A model generated the notes under the pieces. The model did no database searches, was not told where the DNA came from, and saw only the letters and a list, made by a program, of their open reading frames with translations. From Chloroflexota bacterium (GTDB taxonomy: Bacteria; Chloroflexota; JAHJIN01), in NCBI GenBank assembly GCA_018823415.1, contig JAHJIN010000419.1, positions 1-46,271 on the forward strand: a stretch of DNA of 46,271 nucleotides, given 5' to 3'. Both the position numbers and the translations under genes were made by a program. This document shows positions 41,432 to 46,271 of the stretch, one piece after another; position 1 is the stretch's first letter, and every line of letters begins with the position of its first letter.

Positions 41432-42181
41432 CTACGTTTCAAACAGGGGCACCCATTGCCCGGGCCGGCGGGGGTCTTCTACCCGGGCCACGCCGGCCTC
41501 ATCCCACATGACGAGTTGGCCCTGGTGGGCGATGAGCGCGGCCCGGGTGCGCGCCACCTTTTCGTCGGTCGTGGTCTCGTTGAGGCCCCAGGCGGTGTAA
41601 ATCTGGCCGTTGGTCCGGCTCACGGCGCGGCCATCGCGCAGGCCCAGCCGGCCGGCGATCTGCTCGTTGGTGAGACCCTGGGCCAATAGCTCGGCCACCT
41701 GGCGCTCGTTAGGCTCCAGCAGTGCCAGGGGCGAGGTGGCGTCCTTGTGCCGCACCTCCAGCACCCGTTCCTCGATCTCGGGGTCGATGAAGGATCGTCC
41801 GTCGATGGCGTCGCGCAGCAGCGGCACCACCATCTCGGGTAGCAAATAGTTGGTCTTGCGCACGTAGGCATAGTGGCTCAGGATAACCGATTCGCGGAAA
41901 TCGCGAAAGTAGGTATCGTCATCCTGGACCGAGTAAAAGACCACTGGCTGGCGGGGGATCTCGCGGCGGATGGCCACGGCCGCCTGAATGCCGTTGAGCT
42001 GGCTTCCTTCTAGCTCCACGTCCATGAGCACCACGGCCGGCTCCAAAGCCAGGGCCTGGGCCACGGCGTCATCGCCAGTAGCCGCCTCTGCCACGACCCG
42101 GACCCGGCCGGTGGCCTCCAGCCCGGCGCGCATGGCCCGGCGCAGCGCCTCGTTGTCTTCTACCAGCAATACCTCGATCAC
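41432..42181 (-). CDS. Orphan response regulator with LuxR-type helix-turn-helix
   Basis: A 249-residue protein with an N-terminal receiver domain: acidic pocket VEDNEA, phospho-Asp in VVLMDVELEG and a Lys in YVRKTNYLLPE. The C-terminal LuxR-like helix-turn-helix is NERQVAELLAQGLTNEQIAGRLGLRDG. After it is a nonstandard tail of about 60 residues (TTTDEKVARTRAALIAHQGQLVMWDEAGVARVED...). There is no histidine kinase next to it. GTG 42181 follows GGGGGTTC. A TTGACA promoter with an operator-like palindrome at the -10 lies upstream. It precedes the FemABX gene. Confidence 0.88.
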   Translation of the reverse strand: MIEVLLVEDNEALRRAMRAGLEATGRVRVVAEAATGDDAVAQALALEPAVVLMDVELEGSQLNGIQAAVAIRREIPRQPVVFYSVQDDDTYFRDFRESVILSHYAYVRKTNYLLPEMVVPLLRDAIDGRSFIDPEIEERVLEVRHKDATSPLALLEPNERQVAELLAQGLTNEQIAGRLGLRDGRAVSRTNGQIYTAWGLNETTTDEKVARTRAALIAHQGQLVMWDEAGVARVEDPRRPGQWVPLFET

Positions 42182-42203
42182 CGAACCCCCTGGTCGCTAA
42201 ACT

Positions 42204-42238
42204 TTACCAATGGTAACGCACCCGCGTGCTGCTGTCAA
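42204..42238 (-). promoter_or_regulatory. Response-regulator promoter with palindrome over the -10 box
   Basis: On the minus strand TTGACA (42233-42238) is 17 bases from TACCAT (42210-42215). The -10 lies inside a symmetric TTACCA-A-TGGTAA (42204-42216), so a bound regulator would block polymerase; self-repression is possible. Confidence 0.55.
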
Positions 42239-42297
42239 GCGCACTCGCGTGCGGCCGGGGTGTGTCGCGAGGACTTTTAGCTGAGCGCGTGCTGTGG

Positions 42298-42339
42298 TAT
42301 ACTCGGCTACGTAGGACAAATTGGCAATTTGTCCTACGT
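42298..42339 (+). promoter_or_regulatory. Extended -10 promoter and leader hairpin of the VanZ-like gene
   Basis: A TGG-TATACT extended -10 (TATACT at 42298-42303) is followed by a perfect inverted repeat with 14-base arms (42309-42322 and 42326-42339) and a 3-base loop (GGC). The hairpin begins at the predicted transcription start and its right arm runs into GTGGAGG, the ribosome site of the gene, so it may control translation. Confidence 0.6.
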
Positions 42340-42349
42340 GGAGGCGATG

Positions 42350-42724
42350 ATGCGCAAGGTCTGGATGGGGGCGCTGGTCCTGCAAGCCCTGGTGGTGCTG
42401 GTCATTCTCGCGCTGGCATACGCCGGCGCGCTGCCCATATTTTGGTACGCCTGGCCGGGGTTTGACCTTCTGGGTCACGCGGCGTTGTTCGGGATGCTGG
42501 CGGTGTTTGCGGACCGGGCACTGCGTTGCCGAACGATCGCGGGCCTGCGGCTGGGGCCGGCCCTGGTCCTGCTGTTCGCCGCTGCCGAAGAGTGCTTGCA
42601 GGCCCTCTCACCCCAGCGCACTGCCAGCCCGTGGGACCTGCTGGCCGACGTGGTTGGCGTGGTGGTGTTGTGCTGGCTGGCCGATGTCGTGGTCCGGTAC
42701 CAACGCATGACAAGGAGTGTCTGA
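42350..42724 (+). CDS. VanZ-like small membrane protein
   Basis: A 124-residue protein with four hydrophobic segments (about 6-26, 33-52, 62-76, 88-108). The motif PGFDLLGHAALFGMLA followed by AAAEECLQALSPQRTASPWDLLADVVG matches the VanZ family pattern (D-x-x-x-H near the second helix and E...Q...R...D-x-x-x-N/D later). VanZ homologues are membrane proteins of unclear function, linked to envelope stress. The second of two adjacent ATG codons (42350) has the better spacing to GGAGG. The TGA stop is directly followed by the ATG of the radical SAM gene. Confidence 0.75.
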   Translation: MRKVWMGALVLQALVVLVILALAYAGALPIFWYAWPGFDLLGHAALFGMLAVFADRALRCRTIAGLRLGPALVLLFAAAEECLQALSPQRTASPWDLLADVVGVVVLCWLADVVVRYQRMTRSV

Positions 42725-44071
42725 ATGCGGATCAAGCTGATCGTGCCGCGAATGAGCCTGCGACCCATGGATTCCGAGTACAAGCGGGTGCTCTCGCCCT
42801 CGCTGGCCTTGCTGACGGTGGCAGCGCTGACGCCGGCCGGACACGAGGTGAGCATCGCAGACGAAAATGCCGGGGCGTTGAATCTGTGTGATACGCCGGA
42901 CCTGGTGGGCATTACGGTGAACGTGGATACCTCCACCCGCGCGTATGCCATCGCCGCGCAGTATCGCGAGCGTGGCATCCCGGTGGTGATGGGCGGCATT
43001 CATGTTAGTGCGAACCATGACGAGGCGCTGGCGCACGCGGACGCGGTGTGCATTGGCGAGGCGGAGAACCTGTGGGGGCAGATCGTTCGCGATGCAGCGG
43101 CCGGCTGCTTGCAGCAGCGGTATCTCGGCGACGAGCCGGCAGACCTGGCTGGCACACCACAGCCCCGGTGGGACCTCATCGACCCGTCGCGCTATCTCTA
43201 TACCAACGTCGTGTGCGCCAGCCGGGGCTGTCCCTTTGCCTGCGAGTTCTGCTACAACAGTTGCGACTATGTCCATCATCGGTACCGGACCCGGCCCATC
43301 GCCCACGTCATCGACGAGATCCGCCGGCTGGGCACCAGACAGGTGATGTTCATCGACGACAATTTCATCGGCAACGTGGCCTGGACGCTGTCGTTTCTGC
43401 AGGCCATCCGGCCGCTGGACCTGAAATGGCACGCCGCCGTGTCCGCCAACGTGGGCCTGCACCCGGACCTGTTGGACGAGATGCAGGCCACCGGGTGCCA
43501 GAGCCTGTTCATCGGCTTCGAGTCCATTAACCAGGCTTCCATCGAAGGCGCCAGCAAGCGCCAGAATCACGTGGACGAATACGAGGAGCTGATCCGGGCG
43601 ATACACGCCCGGGGCATCATGGTTAATGCCAGTCTGGTCTTTGGCTTTGACCACGACACACCCAACGTGTTCCAGGATACGTTGGCTTGGCTGGTGCGCA
43701 ACAAGGTTGAGACCATGACTGCCCACATCCTGACGCCGTATCCCGGCACGTTGCTATACAAGCGGCTCAAAAAAGAGGGGCGTATCGTCGATGAGGATTG
43801 GCAGCACTATAACACCGCCCACGTGGTCTATGAGCCCCGGCTCCTGTCGCGGAAAGAGTTGTACGCCGGCTATCTCTGGATGTACGACCAGTTCTATGCC
43901 CTGGAGAACATCTTGCGTCGGCTGCCGGAGGACCGAGGCCGTCGGCTGCCGTACCTGCTGTTCAACCTGGGCTATCGCAAGTACGGCAAGGTCACGTCCC
44001 AGGTGGCGCGGCTGGGACTCATGAATGCGTTGGGGCGGGTGGCACGCCGCGTGGCGTATGGCATCGAGTAG
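42725..44071 (+). CDS. B12-binding-domain radical SAM protein
   Basis: A 448-residue protein with an N-terminal cobalamin-binding-like domain (VPRMSLRP...AALTPAGHEVSIADENAG, GIPVVMGGIHVSANHDEALAHADAVCIGEAE) and a radical SAM domain with the cluster motif C-x3-C-x2-C in SRGCPFACEFCYN. The C-terminal half includes SLVFGFDHDTPNVF and TPYPGTLLYKRLKKEG. This type uses S-adenosylmethionine radicals on unactivated carbon, often for lipid, cofactor or natural-product modification. The substrate cannot be deduced. It starts without gap after the VanZ-like gene (AAGGAG upstream) and ends just before a 26-base palindrome. Confidence 0.92.
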   Translation: MRIKLIVPRMSLRPMDSEYKRVLSPSLALLTVAALTPAGHEVSIADENAGALNLCDTPDLVGITVNVDTSTRAYAIAAQYRERGIPVVMGGIHVSANHDEALAHADAVCIGEAENLWGQIVRDAAAGCLQQRYLGDEPADLAGTPQPRWDLIDPSRYLYTNVVCASRGCPFACEFCYNSCDYVHHRYRTRPIAHVIDEIRRLGTRQVMFIDDNFIGNVAWTLSFLQAIRPLDLKWHAAVSANVGLHPDLLDEMQATGCQSLFIGFESINQASIEGASKRQNHVDEYEELIRAIHARGIMVNASLVFGFDHDTPNVFQDTLAWLVRNKVETMTAHILTPYPGTLLYKRLKKEGRIVDEDWQHYNTAHVVYEPRLLSRKELYAGYLWMYDQFYALENILRRLPEDRGRRLPYLLFNLGYRKYGKVTSQVARLGLMNALGRVARRVAYGIE

Positions 44072-44078
44072 GCAGGTA

Positions 44079-44104
44079 TAGGGACGCACGGCCGTGCGTC
44101 CCTA
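44079..44104. repeat. Perfect 26-base palindrome
   Basis: Positions 44079-44091 are the exact reverse complement of 44092-44104 (TAGGGACGCACGG and its mirror). It lies 8 bases after the radical SAM stop. No T-run follows on the plus strand, so it is more like a dispersed REP-type palindrome than a terminator, although it could protect the mRNA end. Confidence 0.75.
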
Positions 44105-44149
44105 CGGGATTGTCTACAGGTGTCCACGCACGGGCGGGGATAATCGCCC

Positions 44150-45550
44150 TTACTCTAGCATCATCATCTCTTGGGGAACGTGAATCCACCGGACGTTCAC
44201 GGAATCGGGCTGGTCGTACACCTCGGGGTGCGCGTAGCTGCCGCGTTCCTCCGCTGGCTTGGGCTCTTCTACCAGCAGGGGGTTGGCCTGGGCCCAGGGA
44301 TCCTGGCGAACGCCGGTTACCTGCCAGGAGACCTTGAGGCCCGCCGGCCCCCCGGCGATCTTGAAACGGTTGCCGGCAATCTCCTCGGCGACGTACAGGT
44401 TGGGCGCCGGGGCGCCGATGGGCGTGAGTTGGTAACGAAAGTCCTGATTCAACGCCTCAAAGTAATCAGGCAGCTCTACCACGGCCTCACCATTCGTGTC
44501 CAGCACCACATTGCCGCTGTAGACGTTCATCCGCTCCGGTGACTCGACAAAGGAGTGGTTGAGGTATTGGTTCTCCGGGTCCAGGGGGTGGTCGATCTGA
44601 AAGCCGCCGCCGCTCTTGCTCAGGTTCCCATAGATGGTGACGTCCCCCCAGAATTGCGCCGCCGGCCGGGGGGCGGCGGCGCTGTTGGACACCTGCAGCG
44701 TAGCATTGCCGGTCGAGTTGTTAAATACCCCCAAGCTGACATAGTTCCCCGTCTCGAACCACCCAGCGTGGCGGTTGCCGTGGCTGACGCCCACCGTCGC
44801 GACGCCAGAATTGGTGGACCACGTTTCTCCCACCACGCCCTTGACATTGCCGGTGGTGCTGCTGGCCCAGCCGTACACGCCGGCCGCATTGGCGGTGCTG
44901 GTCGTGGCCTCCCCATACACACCGTAGAGGGTGCCTTCCCCGTGTACGCCCACGCCCTCGCCTGGTCGGTCGGATATTGCCAGGAGTCCCTCGTCATAGT
45001 AGCTGTGTAGCACCAGCCCAGTGCCGTCCCCGCTCCAGCTCTCGCCAAAGTGGTCGTGGGGACAGGCCAGGCCCTGGGTTGCAGCCGCCTGGTCGGTTGT
45101 CGCCCGGTTTTCCGGCGCCGAGGCGCTCAGGCGCTGGCGCGGGGTCAGGGGGGTGAAATCCGTTTCCCCGGGTCCACGTACCGCCACCGCCAGCCAGCGG
45201 TCCTGATCGTCCAGAGCCGTCGAGGGGATGGCTCGCACGCTGCCCAGCGAGACGCCGAACGCACTGTCCTGCACCGCCAGGCCCTTTTGGACTTCGGACC
45301 ACAGTGGGATGCCAGCGGTTTCTACGTCATACAGCGCGAAGGAAAAATCATAAACTCCGTCGGTTACCGGCTGCCCGGCGTCATCGGTCAGGCGGCCGGG
45401 GTAGGGAATGGTCACGCCCAATGGGGTTGGCTCCCCCATACCCACAGGAGGCTGCGCGTGGGCGCCGCCGATCAGTTGGGAGCCGATACCCAGGGCCAGC
45501 AAGACGGCGCTGGCTGCCAGAACAGTGAGTAGCATTTTCTTGGTGAACAT
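44150..45550 (-). CDS. Secreted protein with repetitive beta-structured middle
   Basis: A 466-residue exported protein. The signal peptide covers about residues 1-32 (hydrophobic VLAASAVLLALGIGSQLIGG, then AHAQ). Domains: an N-terminal YDFSFALYDVETAGIPLWSEVQ (about 65-90) as seen in large surface-associated proteins; a Gly/Thr-rich repeat region (GVYGEATTSTANAAGVYGWASSTTGNVKGVVGE, about 205-280) that resembles tail-fibre or trimeric-stalk sequences; and a C-terminal beta-sandwich (IDHPLDPENQYLNHSFVES..., GEAVVELPDYFEALNQDFRYQLTPIG). No catalytic motif is seen. ATG 45550 follows AAGGAGG. It could be a structural surface or matrix protein. The gene downstream of it, in the minus direction, is none until the radical SAM gene's palindrome. 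Confidence 0.7.
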   Translation of the reverse strand: MFTKKMLLTVLAASAVLLALGIGSQLIGGAHAQPPVGMGEPTPLGVTIPYPGRLTDDAGQPVTDGVYDFSFALYDVETAGIPLWSEVQKGLAVQDSAFGVSLGSVRAIPSTALDDQDRWLAVAVRGPGETDFTPLTPRQRLSASAPENRATTDQAAATQGLACPHDHFGESWSGDGTGLVLHSYYDEGLLAISDRPGEGVGVHGEGTLYGVYGEATTSTANAAGVYGWASSTTGNVKGVVGETWSTNSGVATVGVSHGNRHAGWFETGNYVSLGVFNNSTGNATLQVSNSAAAPRPAAQFWGDVTIYGNLSKSGGGFQIDHPLDPENQYLNHSFVESPERMNVYSGNVVLDTNGEAVVELPDYFEALNQDFRYQLTPIGAPAPNLYVAEEIAGNRFKIAGGPAGLKVSWQVTGVRQDPWAQANPLLVEEPKPAEERGSYAHPEVYDQPDSVNVRWIHVPQEMMMLE

Positions 45551-45616
45551 CTTGATCCTCCTTGTGTTTTTACATGTTGCCTGTGAGCTCTCGAATGCTC
45601 TGCTGCAAACTCTGCC

Positions 45617-45922
45617 CTATGGGTGCAGACGTATCACGAGCGGCAGGAAGGTGCAGCAGCAATTCCCAAAAGGCCCGGACTGTCCAATATCGATCAGATG
45701 ATAGCCTTCGCCGCGAGCGGTGCCGCTCGCGTGCCAGGTCAAACTGGACAGGCGGTAGCTCCCGCCCGCGGCCGTCCCCTGTTCGACGGTATACCAGGCA
45801 AGTGGGTCATGCCCGCCGGACTGGGCCAGCGTGGTGCTAACCAGCAATAGGGTGGCCAGGGTCACCAGCGCAGCAGCCAGCAAGATCAACCGGCGGTTGT
45901 AGATCGTCTTTGACAGGTTCAT
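45617..45922 (-). CDS. Small secreted protein with Cys-rich FLPLVIR C-terminus
   Basis: A 101-residue protein. Residues 1-33 are a signal peptide (positive start, hydrophobic stretch ALVTLATLLLVSTTLAQ). The mature part is short (SGGHDPLAWYTVEQG...SGTARGEGYHLIDIGQ), and the end is GNCCCTFLPLVIRLHP: three adjacent cysteines, then a hydrophobic F-L-P-L-V-I-R segment. Similar LPLV-type endings are, as I recall, common on exported proteins of Chloroflexota and might be a sorting signal; this is not established. GGAGGAG precedes ATG 45922. It lies upstream of the large secreted-protein gene, probably co-transcribed. Confidence 0.65.
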   Translation of the reverse strand: MNLSKTIYNRRLILLAAALVTLATLLLVSTTLAQSGGHDPLAWYTVEQGTAAGGSYRLSSLTWHASGTARGEGYHLIDIGQSGPFGNCCCTFLPLVIRLHP

Positions 45923-46271
45923 GGGTCTCCTCCGTTAGTCAATCAGCAGTGATATCGCATTTGCAGAAACCAGCAACTCGCGATCCTTACATACGCACCT
46001 CCTTGCTTTCGTCTGACGGTTCATCGTTTCTCTCTGCTCAGTATCATAAATGATTTTTCGTAGCCCAGCGCGCTGGTAGAGCGTCATTTGAATCTGCGCG
46101 TGGAGTTGATGTGGTTGCCAAGTGGGGCCAAATATGGTCTACTAGTCTGGACGTCGTCCCTCGGGGACGAAAAACAGGCTGGGAGGCCACCGAATGTCCC
46201 TTTGCCTTTCGCGTCCCTGGCGTAAGCTGAGACAGTGGTTGCCCCTGGGAGCCCACTGGCAGGAGCCCCAC
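45923..46271. other. Right-edge region without a convincing gene
   Basis: In these 349 bases I see no gene with clear homology. On the minus strand there is a strong Shine-Dalgarno AAGGAGGTG (45996-46004) followed by ATG TAA, a minimal start-stop sequence (45987-45992), upstream of the small secreted-protein gene. A TATGAT (46041-46046) may be a promoter box but I see no good -35. An open frame on the minus strand at 46044-46271 looks spurious. Confidence 0.5.

Noticed and set aside
45923..46060. Cyclic-di-GMP riboswitch in the leader of the small secreted gene
   Set aside because: A few similar words occur, but the conserved core of the class I aptamer is missing.
46044..46271. Minus-strand open frame at the right edge
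   Set aside because: No ribosome site, no motif and low-complexity composition; edge truncation prevents a better judgement.

Overview
The window is GC-rich bacterial chromosome, gene-dense and organised into long co-directional runs. I infer a Chloroflexota (Anaerolineae/Caldilineae-like) origin from the mix of genes: a large-type SRP RNA, TPR/ATPase and multi-zinc-ribbon proteins, Pro/Thr-rich lipoproteins, tandem GAF/HD-GYP proteins, GTG starts and heptameric intergenic repeats. No rRNA or other phylogenetic marker was compared, so this is an inference. I saw no insertion sequence, prophage or CRISPR array.

Layout. 1-1920 (minus): a LacI-type repressor with a near-consensus promoter and two operator-like palindromes, followed by the start of a sugar-binding lipoprotein that runs off the left edge. 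1987-7879 (minus): a probable operon glgA-clpX-scpA-membrane protein-zinc-ribbon/PQQ-propeller protein, ending in a clear terminator. 7955-12140 (minus): a toxin-antitoxin-like pair, a small membrane protein, a YbjN protein coupled to a small Cys-rich protein, and a ClpA/ClpC-like ATPase whose second AAA+ module looks inactive. 12292-15836 (plus): SRP RNA with its own promoter, a G5/3D cell-wall protein coupled to rsmA, two tRNA-Ser genes and an acidic repeat protein. 15856-22791 (plus): a zinc-finger methyltransferase and then a three-gene cassette (STAND-like ATPase with TPRs; four-helix-bundle protein; HEPN-like protein with YRDV repeats and three zinc ribbons), punctuated by heptamer repeat arrays. 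22810-25837 (plus): pyrG, a TMEM165-type membrane protein, udk and a small protein, closed by a strong terminator.

25869-31574 (minus): an operon M20 peptidase-HEAT protein-degenerate Lgt paralogue-Lgt-HIT protein-thiolase. 31694-37251 (minus): GGDEF/GAF protein-threonine aldolase-AccD/AccA fusion-mutM-lipoprotein. 37350-42238: an orphan CBM48 protein (plus), two GAF/HD-GYP proteins, a FemABX transferase and a response regulator (minus). 42298-44104 (plus): a VanZ-like protein behind a long leader hairpin and a B12-type radical SAM protein, ending at a 26-bp palindrome. 44150-46271 (minus): two secreted proteins and a 349-base stretch without a convincing gene.

The most unusual features are seven arrays of degenerate 7-bp tandem repeats in three sequence families, almost all placed across gene 3' ends; the STAND/four-helix/HEPN-like cassette studded with three of those arrays; a ClpC-like ATPase with broken D2 Walker motifs; an Lgt paralogue lacking conserved catalytic residues next to an intact Lgt; and an scpA gene whose conserved N-terminus has no ordinary start codon.
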